Positions 17,202 through 27,771 of a stretch of 49,335 bases of DNA are shown piece by piece. The stretch is taken from positions 1-49,335 of the forward strand of contig VXNF01000036.1 in assembly GCA_009840735.1 (NCBI GenBank), written 5' to 3'. The translations under genes were made by a program, and so were the position numbers. Numbering within the stretch: position 1 is the first letter of the stretch; each line of letters begins with the position of its first letter. A model generated the notes under the pieces. That model was given only the letters and a program-made list of their open reading frames with translations. It was not told the origin of the DNA and did no database searches. This DNA comes from Acidimicrobiia bacterium. Its GTDB lineage: Bacteria; Actinomycetota; Acidimicrobiia; Acidimicrobiales; CATQHL01.

Positions 17202-18428
17202 TCAGGCGCCGCGGGTGAAGATCACCGGGTAGCGGCCGAAGTAGGGCCGCGTGGTGGAGGCGTCCATCTGGGGCAGATCGTCGGGGTCGGGAACGCAACC
17301 GTGGTCGAACATGGTCTGCACCGCCACCGGGGTGACGCCGAACAGGTGGCCCGCAAACCCGGTGTCCGGGTCTAGGACAACTCCGGCGGCCAGATCCTGG
17401 CCGATGCAGGCGTGCATGCCCATCCCGAAGCTGAGCCCCCACGGGTGGGCGCCCTCAGGGACCTTCCGCAGAGGGTTGAAGTCGTCGGCGTCCTCGCCGT
17501 ACACCGCCGGGTCGCGGTTCACCGCCGGCAGGTCGATAACGACCTTGTCACCCGCCCGGACCGCGGTGGCGTCGGCGAGTTCGAAGTCGGCCTCCGCCCA
17601 ACGCACGGCCACGGGACTCGATGGCTGCAGCCGGATCGTCTCGTGCGTGGCGCGCTGGCAGAAGAGGCGGTCCTGCCGCGGCTGCTCCGCCGCCTCGGGA
17701 TGTTCCGCCAGCCAGCTGAAGATGTTGTGCATCGTTCGGGTGAAGGCGGTGGCGCTGGTGTGCGCCCCGGCGAGCAGGTAGAAGGCCACCTCACGGCAGA
17801 TGATCTCGGGTGTGAGGTCCAGGTTGTCCTGGTTGCGGACCAGCACGCTCAACACGTCGGGGGGCAACTCGGACTCCTGTGCGGCACCCGCGGCGATGCG
17901 ATCCAGGATGGCTCGGCGACGCTCGATTCCCGGTGCCAGGAACTCCCGGTGGAACGCCTGCAGAGCCGCATGCACCTCGGCCGACTTGGCCTCCTTGTCG
18001 CCGGTGTGGTGGGCGATCGTGGCGCCCTCGATGAACAGCATGAGGTAGTCGTAGAGCCGGAACGTCTCCTCGGGCGTGCCCTCGGGTCGGTCCACGCCGG
18101 CGGTGAGGGCGGCCAGGTTCATCATCAGCTGGTGGCTGAAGCGCACGAGCTCGGTGCGGCCCGCTGCGAGGTGCGGCGCCAAGGTCTCGTCGAAGATGGC
18201 CGGGAACAGGTCCTGCTCGTAGTGCCAGAAGGTGTCCCGGCGGAAGAGCCGGTTCTCGAGGCGGCGCCGGTTGCGGTGCTCGGCGCCGTGGAGGTTGATG
18301 ACCACGTCGGCCATCACGACGTCGCCCTCGTCGTAGGAGCCCTGGCGCAGGTCGCGGTTGCGGTAGCACTGCTGCGCCGCGGCGTAAGTGTCGATGGTGA
18401 CGGTCCGGGGAGTGGTGGTTGTGCTCAT
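17202..18428 (-). CDS. Cytochrome P450 (first of two paralogues)
   Basis: A soluble bacterial P450 of 408 residues. It shows the haem-binding loop FGMGMHACIG with Cys near 341, the I-helix AGAHTSAT near residue 220 and the ExxR motif ETIR. It would hydroxylate or otherwise oxidise an organic substrate using electrons from a ferredoxin partner; no ferredoxin or reductase gene is in the operon. The N-terminal half shares conspicuous blocks with the second P450 encoded upstream (DLRQ..YDEG, LHG..HR.RRR.ENRLFRR), so the two are paralogues within one operon. The gap to the next gene is 99 bases, the longest in the operon. Confidence 0.93.
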   Translation of the reverse strand: MSTTTTPRTVTIDTYAAAQQCYRNRDLRQGSYDEGDVVMADVVINLHGAEHRNRRRLENRLFRRDTFWHYEQDLFPAIFDETLAPHLAAGRTELVRFSHQLMMNLAALTAGVDRPEGTPEETFRLYDYLMLFIEGATIAHHTGDKEAKSAEVHAALQAFHREFLAPGIERRRAILDRIAAGAAQESELPPDVLSVLVRNQDNLDLTPEIICREVAFYLLAGAHTSATAFTRTMHNIFSWLAEHPEAAEQPRQDRLFCQRATHETIRLQPSSPVAVRWAEADFELADATAVRAGDKVVIDLPAVNRDPAVYGEDADDFNPLRKVPEGAHPWGLSFGMGMHACIGQDLAAGVVLDPDTGFAGHLFGVTPVAVQTMFDHGCVPDPDDLPQMDASTTRPYFGRYPVIFTRGA

Positions 18429-18455
18429 AATCGGCGTCTCACGGTAGGGAGTCCC

Positions 18456-18815
18456 TCAGAAGTCGACATCGTCCAGAGCGACGGTCTGGTGGACGATGAA
18501 GCCGCCCGCGACGGTGAAGGTGTCGCACCCCGACGTGCCGTCGCCGGGTCCCCCCTCGATGCGCCAGCGCACCGAGACGCTGTCATCGCCCGCGTCGCGT
18601 CGCTCTCCGAAGACCACTGCGCCGCCTCCGAGGCGTTGGGGGACCGAGGTGAAGTACTCGGCGATCACCGCTGCGCCGTCGTAGGTGGCGTCGTGGCGGA
18701 CCAGCACCGCGTCGGCGGCATAGTCGGCTGCCATGGCGGCGGGGTCGCCACCCAGGACCGCAGCGAGGTGGTTCTCGACGACCTGGCGGGGAGTGCGTGC
18801 GCCGGGGTCAGTCAT
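18456..18815 (-). CDS. NTF2-like/SnoaL-type small protein
   Basis: A 119-residue protein with the cone-shaped NTF2-like pattern: an N-terminal helix pair (RQVVENHLAAVLGGDPAAMAADY), a strand-turn segment AVLVRHDATYDGAAVIAEYF, and C-terminal strands ending in VHQTVALDDVDF. Such proteins act as isomerases, hydrolases or dehydratases on small molecules, or only bind them. The ATG overlaps the stop of the upstream SDR by 8 bases. Catalytic residues cannot be assigned with confidence. Confidence 0.75.
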   Translation of the reverse strand: MTDPGARTPRQVVENHLAAVLGGDPAAMAADYAADAVLVRHDATYDGAAVIAEYFTSVPQRLGGGAVVFGERRDAGDDSVSVRWRIEGGPGDGTSGCDTFTVAGGFIVHQTVALDDVDF

Positions 18816-19572
18816 GCGTGACCCCCAGCCCCAGCCCGCCGTCCACGACCAGCACCTCCCCGGTGGTCCACTCGGCCCGCGCCAGGTACTCGAAGGCCTC
18901 GGCGATCTCGGCGGCGGTGCCGATGCGCCCGAGTGCGTGGGCGCCGGACATGGCCGCCAACCGGGCCGCGGCCTGCTCGTCGTCGAAGAGGCCGGCTCGC
19001 TGGTTGATCTCGGTCAGCACCGCGCCGGGGCGGACGCAGCCCACCCGGATGCCCTGCGGGCCCAGTTCGGCGGCCAGAACCCCTGTGAGCGTCTCGAGGG
19101 CCCCTTTGGTGGCGGCGTAGGGGGAGACGCTGGGGAAGCTGCGCTTGGTGTGTACCGAGCCCACGAACAGCACGCATCCCTGGGTGCGCCGCAGGTGGGG
19201 GACCGCCAGACCGCAGAGCATCATGCCGGCCACCACGTTGCTGTGGAACAGCCCCAGGAGGCGGTCCTCCTGGAGTTCTTCCACCGGGCCGCGGTACATG
19301 TTCCCGGCGTTGTTGATAAGCACGTCGAGACGCTCGCCGCCGTGAGCGACAGCGGCGCGCATCATGCGCCGGCGGTCTGCGGCCACGGTCACGTCCCCCG
19401 CCACGGCGCAGCAGCGCTCGCCCAGCCGGTCCGCCACGGCCTCGACCTTCGCGGCCCGGCGACCGCTGACGGTGACCGCGGCCCCGGCGGCGACGAAGTG
19501 CTCGGCGGCGCCCTCGCCGATGCCCGAGCCGCCCCCGGTGATGAGCACCGACATGCCCTCGACGGTCCTCAT
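18808..19572 (-). CDS. Short-chain dehydrogenase/reductase (SDR), copy 1
   Basis: Classical SDR of 254 residues: cofactor motif TGGGSGIG at 12-19, NNAG at 87-90, and catalytic Ser139, Tyr152 and Lys156 (YAATK). It would interconvert an alcohol and a ketone or aldehyde with NAD(P). The region after the first strand (VSGRR) contains arginines, which may favour NADP. It starts 10 bases after the stop of the other SDR and overlaps the NTF2-like gene, so the three are co-translated. Within the operon it could oxidise a P450-made alcohol. Confidence 0.9.
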   Translation of the reverse strand: MRTVEGMSVLITGGGSGIGEGAAEHFVAAGAAVTVSGRRAAKVEAVADRLGERCCAVAGDVTVAADRRRMMRAAVAHGGERLDVLINNAGNMYRGPVEELQEDRLLGLFHSNVVAGMMLCGLAVPHLRRTQGCVLFVGSVHTKRSFPSVSPYAATKGALETLTGVLAAELGPQGIRVGCVRPGAVLTEINQRAGLFDDEQAAARLAAMSGAHALGRIGTAAEIAEAFEYLARAEWTTGEVLVVDGGLGLGVTHD

Positions 19573-19582
19573 GGCACGCGGC

Positions 19583-20386
19583 TCATCGGCTCGGCGGGCG
19601 CCCCGGCGTGCGGGCCGCGTCGCCCACGCCGTCCACGCTGGCGGGGCGGGGCAGGTGCGAGAGAATCGACATGGTCACGCCGCCGTCCACCAGCAGCGTC
19701 TGGCCGCAGACGTAGTCGGCGTCGCCCGAGGCCAGCCAGAGCACCGCCTTGGCGATGTCGGCGACGGTGCCGAGGCGGCCTCGCGGCACGACCGTCTCGC
19801 GCTCGGCCCGCAGCAAGGGGTCGGCGTTGATGGGCGCCGACATGCCGCCGTCGATGAGCCCGGGGGCCACGCAGTTGACCCGGACGCCCGCGCCCGACCA
19901 CTCCAGGGCCATCTGCTGGGTCAGCATGATGATGGCTGCCTTCGTGGAGGCGTAGGCGCCGGCGTTGGGGCCCGGGACGATTCCGTTCATGGACGCCACG
20001 TTGACGATCCGCCCACCCCCAGCGGCGGCCATGCGACGCGCCGCCGCCCGACCGCACAGGAAAGTGCCCACCAGGTTCACGTCCACGACGGCCCGGAAGT
20101 CAGCGGCGGGCTGGGCGAGCAGGGGACCGAAGCGCACGATCCCCGCGTTGTTGACGAGCACCGCGGGGGTGCCGAAGGTGTCCAGGGCCGCCTCGACCTG
20201 CTCTTCCACGGCCACCGAGGCGGCGAGAGCAACGGCGTCGTCGAGGCGCGACGCAGTGGCTTGCGCCCCCGCTTCGTCCACGTCCAAGACGCCGACGCGG
20301 TAGCCCGAGTCCGCCGCGGCGCGAGCGATCTCGGCGCCGATGCCTGCGGCGGCGCCGGTCACGAGGAGGGAACGTTCGGCTGTCAT
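19583..20386 (-). CDS. Short-chain dehydrogenase/reductase (SDR), copy 2
   Basis: Classical SDR of 267 residues: TGAAAGIG at 10-17, NNAG at 79-82, and catalytic Ser132, Tyr145 and Lys149 (YASTK). An acidic residue follows the second strand (VGVLDVD), as in NAD-dependent members. The ATG at 20386 overlaps the stop of the second P450 (ATGA), so this start is preferred over longer frames that would run through the P450 gene. A proline-rich tail of about 20 residues follows the usual SDR end (VDGGVTM). It is paired with the other SDR, suggesting two sequential oxidations or different stereochemistry. Confidence 0.9.
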   Translation of the reverse strand: MTAERSLLVTGAAAGIGAEIARAAADSGYRVGVLDVDEAGAQATASRLDDAVALAASVAVEEQVEAALDTFGTPAVLVNNAGIVRFGPLLAQPAADFRAVVDVNLVGTFLCGRAAARRMAAAGGGRIVNVASMNGIVPGPNAGAYASTKAAIIMLTQQMALEWSGAGVRVNCVAPGLIDGGMSAPINADPLLRAERETVVPRGRLGTVADIAKAVLWLASGDADYVCGQTLLVDGGVTMSILSHLPRPASVDGVGDAARTPGRPPSR

Positions 20387-21636
20387 GGCTGCTCCTGGGC
20401 TTTGGCGAAGACGATGGGGTACGACGAGAAGTGCGGACGCTGAGTGTTGGGGTCCTGCACCGGCGGGTTGGCAGGGTCGGGGCCGCCGCCGGCTGCCAGC
20501 GTGGCGGCGACCATGACCGCCACGGTCCCGTAGAGGTGATCGTCGCCCGGCTCGCCGCCGTTCAGCAACTCCATCCCGCCGTCGAGCTCGGCGCCGATGC
20601 AGGCGTGGGCACCGGCGCCGAAGCTGAGCCCCCAGGCGTTGGCGCCCTCGGGCACCGGGCGGTGCGGGTTGAACTTCCCGGCGTCGGGTCCCCACACAGC
20701 GGGGTCGCGGTTCACGCTGGCGAGGTCGATGACGACCCGGCTGCCTTCGGGAAGCAGCGTGCCGTCGCGCAGCTGGACGGTGCGCAGCGGCTGGCGCCAC
20801 GCCACCGGGCTCGCCGGGTTGAGCCGCAGCGACTCGTGGACGCAGCGCTGGGCGAACGCGGGGTCGGCCAATGCCGCCGCTAGGTCCTCGGGATGAGCGG
20901 CGGCGCGCCGGAAGAGCTCGTCCAGCGCGTGCGTGTAGGCGTCGGCGGTGCTGTGGGCACCGGCCTGCAGGTAGAAGCAGATCTCCCGCTCGATCGCCGC
21001 CGGTGAGATGTGCAGATCCTGCTGGTGGGCCAGCAGCAGCGTTGCAACGTCGCGGGGCAGATCATCCTCGGCGATCTCCCCTGCGTCCAGCCGGGCGAGC
21101 AGCTCGCGGCGCCGGTCGAGGGATTCGCCGAGCATCCCGCTGCGGAAGGCGCGTAGCTGTGCTCGCACGTCGCGCCGCACATCGTCGCGGTCGCGGGTGG
21201 AGTGCGCCAGGGTGGCTCCGGCGCTGAAGGCGCGCACGAACTCCTCCAGCCGGGAGGTGTGCCGCTCGTCGGCGGGGTCGTGGTCCACGCCGGCGATGGT
21301 GGCGGTGAGGCTGATGGCGGCCCGATAGCCGAGTGCCCGCAGGTCGGCCCGCCCGGCGGCCACGTGTGGCGCCAGCACCGCCGCCAGGGTGGTGTGCAGC
21401 ACACGGCGCTCCCAGTGGGCGAACACCTCGCGGCGGAACAGCCGGTTCTCCACGCGGCGACGGCGCCGGTGGGCCTCGCCGTGCAGCACCAGCAAGCAGT
21501 CCTCCATGATCACCGCGCCCTCGTCGTACATGGCCTGGCGCAGGTCCTTGCTGCGATAGGCCTCGCGGGCGTGCTGCCAGCGGCTCAGGACAATGGCGTC
21601 GGGGCCGCCCATGAGAGGGCTCGACACGTCAGGCAC
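20383..21636 (-). CDS. Cytochrome P450 (second of two paralogues)
   Basis: A soluble P450 of 417 residues with haem loop FGAGAHACIG (Cys near 346), I-helix AGAHSTAD and ExxR-type helix ESLR. The I-helix has Ala-Asp where Thr is common in the oxygen-activating position, one residue after a Thr, which may alter oxygen activation. The GTG start at 21636 overlaps the stop of the GTPase gene by 8 bases; an in-frame ATG at 21612 is possible. It is paralogous to the other P450 of the operon. Confidence 0.92.
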   Translation of the reverse strand: MPDVSSPLMGGPDAIVLSRWQHAREAYRSKDLRQAMYDEGAVIMEDCLLVLHGEAHRRRRRVENRLFRREVFAHWERRVLHTTLAAVLAPHVAAGRADLRALGYRAAISLTATIAGVDHDPADERHTSRLEEFVRAFSAGATLAHSTRDRDDVRRDVRAQLRAFRSGMLGESLDRRRELLARLDAGEIAEDDLPRDVATLLLAHQQDLHISPAAIEREICFYLQAGAHSTADAYTHALDELFRRAAAHPEDLAAALADPAFAQRCVHESLRLNPASPVAWRQPLRTVQLRDGTLLPEGSRVVIDLASVNRDPAVWGPDAGKFNPHRPVPEGANAWGLSFGAGAHACIGAELDGGMELLNGGEPGDDHLYGTVAVMVAATLAAGGGPDPANPPVQDPNTQRPHFSSYPIVFAKAQEQP

Positions 21637-22612
21637 CTATCACTTCGCCCGCGGTGTCGGGCTCGATGCCCGCCAGCAGCGTCCGGGCCGCCGCCGACGG
21701 CGCCAGTCGACCCGCCGCCACGTCGGCGAACAGCGCCTCGGTCTCCTCAGAGGGTTGATCCACTGTCAGATCTCCCCAATGGTGCAGGTGGCGGCGAACC
21801 TCTTCGGCCGCTTGGCGGGCGCGCCCGTCCACCCGGGGGCCTGTCTCGGTCAGGTGGCGACGGTGACCTTGCACATTCTTGTAGAGCTCGTCGATTCCTT
21901 CGCCGTCGGTGGCCGCCGTCAGCGTCACCGGCGGTCGCCACTCGCCCCGGTGTCCGAGATCCAGCATGTGCTCCAGGTCGCGCCGGGCGTCGCCGGCCCC
22001 GGCTCGGTCCGCCTTGTTGACCACGAGTATTTCCGCCATCTCCAGCAGCCCGGCCTTGTTGGCCTGCACGGCGTCGCCCCAGCCGGGGCTGACTACCACA
22101 ATCGTGGTGTCGGCGGTGCGGGCGATGTCTGTCTCCACCTGACCGATCCCCACGGTCTCCACGACGATTAGGTCGTGGCCTGTGGCGTCGAGCAGCCGAA
22201 CAGCGGCCAGCGCCGCCAAGGCCAGCCCCCCGGACTGGCCGCGGCTCGCCATGGAGCGAACGAACGGCCCGTCGTGGCTCGCCGCGCTCGGCATCCGTAT
22301 GCGGTCGCCCAAGATGGCGCCGCCGGTGAGCGGCGAGGACGGATCCACCGCCAAGATCGCGACCCGCCGCCCGTCGCTCGTCGCCGCCTTGGCCAGACCG
22401 TCACAGAGCGTGGACTTGCCCACCCCCGGCGCGCCGGTGATCCCCACGATGTGGGCGCCGCCCGCTAAGGGCCAGGCTGCGGTGGCCACGGCGTCGGCCG
22501 GCGGCCCGCCCCGCTCGACCTGGGTCAAGAGGCGTCCCAGCGCCCTCCGGTCGCCGCCCAGCGCCTGCTCGAACAATCCTGCGACTTGCCCCGCCGCGGC
22601 GTCGGCGTTCAT
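21629..22612 (-). CDS. meaB: MeaB/ArgK-type GTPase chaperone of B12-dependent mutase
   Basis: G3E-family GTPase of 327 residues. The P-loop GAPGVGKST lies at 60-68, followed by the switch segment VDPSSPLTGG, ETVGIGQ, and the guanine-specificity motif NKAD. These proteins load cobalamin correctly and rescue or protect acyl-CoA mutases, and are fused to the mutase in IcmF. The ATG overlaps the stop of the B12-subunit gene (ATGA at 22609-22612), placing it as the third gene of the mutase operon. The family assignment is secure. Confidence 0.93.
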   Translation of the reverse strand: MNADAAAGQVAGLFEQALGGDRRALGRLLTQVERGGPPADAVATAAWPLAGGAHIVGITGAPGVGKSTLCDGLAKAATSDGRRVAILAVDPSSPLTGGAILGDRIRMPSAASHDGPFVRSMASRGQSGGLALAALAAVRLLDATGHDLIVVETVGIGQVETDIARTADTTIVVVSPGWGDAVQANKAGLLEMAEILVVNKADRAGAGDARRDLEHMLDLGHRGEWRPPVTLTAATDGEGIDELYKNVQGHRRHLTETGPRVDGRARQAAEEVRRHLHHWGDLTVDQPSEETEALFADVAAGRLAPSAAARTLLAGIEPDTAGEVIGA

Positions 22613-23045
22613 GGTCGGCCGGCTGCCGCCGCCCGCACCCTCTGAGCAACCTCCGCAGCCGAGGCGCCGGGACCGAGCACGGCGAAGACACCGGCGGTTC
22701 GCAGACGCTCCAGATCCTTGTCGGGCACGATCCCGCCCACCACGACCGGCACGTCGAGCCCGGCGGCGCGCACCGCCTCCACCATGCGCGGCGCCAGCGT
22801 GAGGTGGCCGCCGTTGTGGATCGAGAGGCCGATCACCTCGGCGTCCTCCTGCTCGACGGCGGACAGGATCGATTCGGTCGTCTGGCGCAGCCCCAGGTAG
22901 ATCACCTCCAGGCCGGCGTCGCGCAGCATGCGGGCGACCACCTTCAGGCCCCGGTCGTGGCCGTCGAGGCCCAGTTTGGCCAGCACCACCCGCACCGGCT
23001 GGGTGCCCGCCTGCTCGCCGGGGGCTGCCGAGCCCGCCGCGCCGG

Positions 23046-23049
<4 letters not shown>
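22609..23049 (-). CDS. icmB: Cobalamin-binding small subunit of acyl-CoA mutase (IcmB-like)
   Basis: A B12-binding domain protein of 146 residues. The DxHxxG motif is D29-G-H31-D-R-G34, with His31 as expected cobalt ligand, followed by SIHNGGH and GGIVPDKD. Together with the large subunit it forms a split mutase as in isobutyryl-CoA mutase or 2-hydroxyisobutyryl-CoA mutase. The ATG at 23049 overlaps the stop of the large-subunit gene. The larger frame that extends to 23514 is antisense-type noise over the mutase gene and is not used. Confidence 0.93.
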
Positions 23050-24734
<1,685 letters not shown>

Positions 24735-24942
24735 AGCTGGCTCGGGGTGGGACGGCCCGCCGCGTTCTGCGACCGCCGGTTCGCACGAGGTGCGCCCGAA
24801 CGTCTCCGGGCACAGATCCGCTCACCGGCGGTGCTCGTCGCTACGACACCCTGTCGGGGAGCGAGCCGCCGCGGACGGTTTGCTGCTGCCCTACAATCTA
24901 GCGCCGATCTGCCAATCTAACAGTTGTTTGAGGAGTCGTCCG
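24735..24942. promoter_or_regulatory. Divergent promoter region between mutase operon and tetR
   Basis: The 208 bases serve two divergent genes. CAATCTA occurs twice as a direct repeat at 24894-24900 and 24913-24919, the first overlapping a -10-like TACAAT (24892-24897). These are candidate TetR operator half-sites or promoter parts for the plus strand. GAGGAG at 24930-24935 is the ribosome site of tetR. No long palindrome was seen. Confidence 0.35.
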
Positions 24943-25545
24943 ATGACCAAAGGTGCCGCCGTCACGTCGAAGCCATCCAAGCATCGCCAGCAGGAGGTGC
25001 TCGACGCGGCGGCAAGAATGTTTCATGAGAAGGGTTACGAAGCTACATCAATTCAGGACATAGCTGAGGAAGTGGGAATCCTCAAGGGCAGTCTCTATTA
25101 CTATATTGAAACGAAGGAAGACTTGCTCTTCGGCGTCATCAAGCAAGCGTACGACGCGGCACTGAGCCTCATCGAGAGTCTGGAGGGGCGCGAGGGGGGC
25201 GCGCTCGAACTCATCGAGGCGCTCGCCCACGGGCACGCTGAGGTCTTCGCCACGACATTCGTGCAGTCGTCGGTCTTCTTCAGGGAGTTCCGGGCCCTGT
25301 CGAGGGAGCGCCAGGACACCATCCGCGAGGCGGGCGACGTCTACAACCGGTTCCTCGTCTCCCAGATCCGACGCGGCCAGCGCTCCGGCGAGATCGCCTC
25401 GGAGATCAACCCTCGGCTCGCCGCAATCGGCATCATCGGCATGATGAACTCGATGGCGTTCTGGTACCGGCCCGACGGCCCCGCCACAGCCGCGCAGATC
25501 GGCAGGGAGTTCGCTCGCCTAGCGGTCGGGGGCTTGCGGAAGTAG
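24943..25545 (+). CDS. TetR-family transcriptional regulator
   Basis: A 200-residue TetR regulator with the N-terminal helix-turn-helix at about 38-63 (SIQDIAEEVGILKGSLYYYI, then TKEDLL) and a helical ligand-binding C-terminal domain. ATG 24943 has GAGGAG 7 bases upstream. It diverges from the mutase/P450 operon, the usual place for a repressor controlling that operon, with the ligand probably a pathway acyl-CoA or the substrate (inference). The stretch around codons 25-60 is less GC-rich than the rest. Confidence 0.9.
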   Translation: MTKGAAVTSKPSKHRQQEVLDAAARMFHEKGYEATSIQDIAEEVGILKGSLYYYIETKEDLLFGVIKQAYDAALSLIESLEGREGGALELIEALAHGHAEVFATTFVQSSVFFREFRALSRERQDTIREAGDVYNRFLVSQIRRGQRSGEIASEINPRLAAIGIIGMMNSMAFWYRPDGPATAAQIGREFARLAVGGLRK

Positions 25546-25608
25546 GCGCTCCGGCGGGTTCTCGCCGCGCGCCGACGGGGCGGCGAGGCGTCTGAGGGCT
25601 GCTGCGGC

Positions 25609-26124
25609 TCAGGCGCCGGCGGTCGGCTCGGTGGCGACGGTGACCGAGCGAATCTTGGCGTCGCCCTTGGGGCGTTCGCCGCGCCGGGGCAGCGCCGCGA
25701 AGGCGTGGACCGCTTCCATGCCAGCGGTCACCTGGCCGAAGATGGTGTAGGAGTGCGGCAAGCTGACGCTCGCCAAGCAGATGAAGAACTGCGAGCCGTT
25801 GGTGTCGGGACCGGAGTTGGCCATCGCGAGCGTGCCTTCGCGGTACTGGCCGCGCCCTTCGAGCTCGTCGGCGAAGCGGTAGCCGGGTCCGCCGCGGCCT
25901 GTGCCGGTGGGGTCGCCGGCTTGCACCACGAACCCGGGCACGACCCGATGAACGGGGCAGTCGTCGTAGTAGCCCTGCCGGGCCAGGAACACGAAGTTGT
26001 TGACCGCCAGCGGCGAACGCTCGGCGTGGAGGTCCACTTCGACGGCGCCGCAGCTGGTGTCGAGCGACGCCGAGTAGCGCAACGTCGGATCGAGGGTCAT
26101 TTCGGGGGGTTGAGACCACTGCAC
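25609..26124 (-). CDS. Cyclophilin-type peptidyl-prolyl isomerase
   Basis: A 171-residue single-domain cyclophilin. Active-site segments include FHR-equivalent VHRVVPGFVVQAGDP, GRGGPGYRF, TLAMANSGPDTNGSQFFI and YTIFGQV. It catalyses cis-trans isomerisation of X-Pro bonds. No signal peptide or membrane anchor is visible, so it is probably cytoplasmic. It converges with tetR (63-base gap) and is probably unrelated to the operon next door. Confidence 0.92.
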   Translation of the reverse strand: MQWSQPPEMTLDPTLRYSASLDTSCGAVEVDLHAERSPLAVNNFVFLARQGYYDDCPVHRVVPGFVVQAGDPTGTGRGGPGYRFADELEGRGQYREGTLAMANSGPDTNGSQFFICLASVSLPHSYTIFGQVTAGMEAVHAFAALPRRGERPKGDAKIRSVTVATEPTAGA

Positions 26125-26250
26125 GGCGGGGACTCTAGCGGGGCGGGGGGCGCCGCAGTCGGCTCGGCATTGGCGCGCGGCGAGGAGGATCCGGCGACGG
26201 GGGCCAGCTAAGGGGTCCAGCCGGAGCGGACCGGGGCGTAGCCTGGCACC

Positions 26251-27660
26251 GTGACCGATGGGGCTGACGCGGCGCCACCGGCGCCTGTCGGCGTCGCAGG
26301 TGCCGAATCCCGCGCCGATCCCGAGGCGCTGGCTGCCGCTGCGGAGCGTCTAGGCCCCGAGTCGCTGCGGTCGGCGCTCGGGCGCGACCCGGAGACCAGT
26401 CGATCAGTTCGCCAGATCCAGCGGCGCACCCTCGGCGTGCTGATGGCCACCGTCGCCGTGGGCGGCGCCGGGGCGGGCGGGGCTTTCAGCGTCGTGGCGG
26501 TGCTCGCCGATGAGATCACGGGCAACGCCACACTCAGCGGCATCGCCGCCGCGGGCATGACCACCGGTGCGGCGCTCACGGCGGTGCCGCTGGCGAAGCT
26601 CATGGCACGCCGCGGCCGGCGGGTGGGACTGCGCTCGGGGTATCTGCTGGCCCTCGTCGGTGCGCTCCTCATGCTCCTCGCCACGGTGGTCGACATGTAC
26701 GCGCTCGTCCTCGTGGGCATGGCGGCGGTCGGCACCGGAAGCGCCTGCGGTCTCGCTGCCCGGTTCGCGGTCGTCGACCTGTCGGCGGCCGCCGATCGGG
26801 CCCGGACCATCGGGCTGCTCGTCGGGGCCACCACCGTGGGTGCGATCGCCGGGCCCACCCTCGCTACGGGGCCATTCACGGCGGTCGCCGGTGCGCTGGG
26901 TCTGGAGGAACTCGCCGGTCCTTTCGTCTTCTCGGCGGTCGTGTTCTCGCTGGCCGTCCTTGTGGTGGACCGGGGCTTGCGGCCCGATCCGCTCCTCGTC
27001 GCCCGCCGTCTCGGCGGTGGCGGCGACGCCGTCCGGGGCCGCGGCAGCCTGCTGAGTTCGCTCGGCGTCATTGCCCGGCTGCCGCCCGCCCGCCTGGCCG
27101 CGGCCGCGATGATGGTGGGACAGGGGGTGATGGTCGCGACGATGGTCATGGCGCCGCTGCACATGACCGACGGCGATCAGAGCCTGCGCCTCGTCGGCTT
27201 CGTCATCTCGACCCACATTGTGGGCATGTACGCGCTGGCGCCCCTCGTGGGCTGGGCGACGGGGCGAATCGGGCCGACGCCGATGATCGTCCTCGGCGGT
27301 GTGATCAGCTTCGCCGGCGCGGAGATCGCGGCCCACACCCCTCCCGACGTCGCTTGGGGCATGTTCGCGGGCATGTTCGCCGTGGGTCTCGGCTGGAACT
27401 GCTGCCTCGTGGCGGGCACGGCGCTGTTCACCGCTGCGGTGCCAGCCGCCGATCGCGTGCCGGTGCAGGGAGCGGCCGATCTGCTAATGAGCGCCTGCGG
27501 CGGCATCGGCGGCATCGCCGGAGGCGTCGTAGTGGCGTGGCAGGACTTCCAGTTCCTGAGCCACTACAGCGGCCTGTTCGGCGCCGCCCTCGCGGGCGCG
27601 GCCACGCTGGCCTACCTCGGCAACACCCCCGGGGTCTCCCGCCGAGCGCCCCGGATCTGA
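26251..27660 (+). CDS. Major facilitator superfamily transporter
   Basis: A 469-residue protein with about 12 hydrophobic segments after a roughly 50-residue charged N-terminal extension. The MFS loop motif appears between TM2 and TM3 (LAKLMARRGRRVGLRSGYLLAL). A longer cytoplasmic loop near residue 255 separates the two halves. The GTG at 26251 is used; an upstream ribosome site is not strong. The substrate is unknown; drug or metabolite export is typical of this subgroup. It stands alone, convergent with the NaeI-like gene. Confidence 0.85.
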   Translation: MTDGADAAPPAPVGVAGAESRADPEALAAAAERLGPESLRSALGRDPETSRSVRQIQRRTLGVLMATVAVGGAGAGGAFSVVAVLADEITGNATLSGIAAAGMTTGAALTAVPLAKLMARRGRRVGLRSGYLLALVGALLMLLATVVDMYALVLVGMAAVGTGSACGLAARFAVVDLSAAADRARTIGLLVGATTVGAIAGPTLATGPFTAVAGALGLEELAGPFVFSAVVFSLAVLVVDRGLRPDPLLVARRLGGGGDAVRGRGSLLSSLGVIARLPPARLAAAAMMVGQGVMVATMVMAPLHMTDGDQSLRLVGFVISTHIVGMYALAPLVGWATGRIGPTPMIVLGGVISFAGAEIAAHTPPDVAWGMFAGMFAVGLGWNCCLVAGTALFTAAVPAADRVPVQGAADLLMSACGGIGGIAGGVVVAWQDFQFLSHYSGLFGAALAGAATLAYLGNTPGVSRRAPRI

Positions 27661-27771
27661 GCCCGACCAGCCGAACAGCACCCCAAGCCAATCCAGCCCC
27701 CGACTGCAAGACACCGCTCCGAGGCCGTCGACCCGCCGCCGATTCCCCACGCGAACCCGTGGACCGGATTC

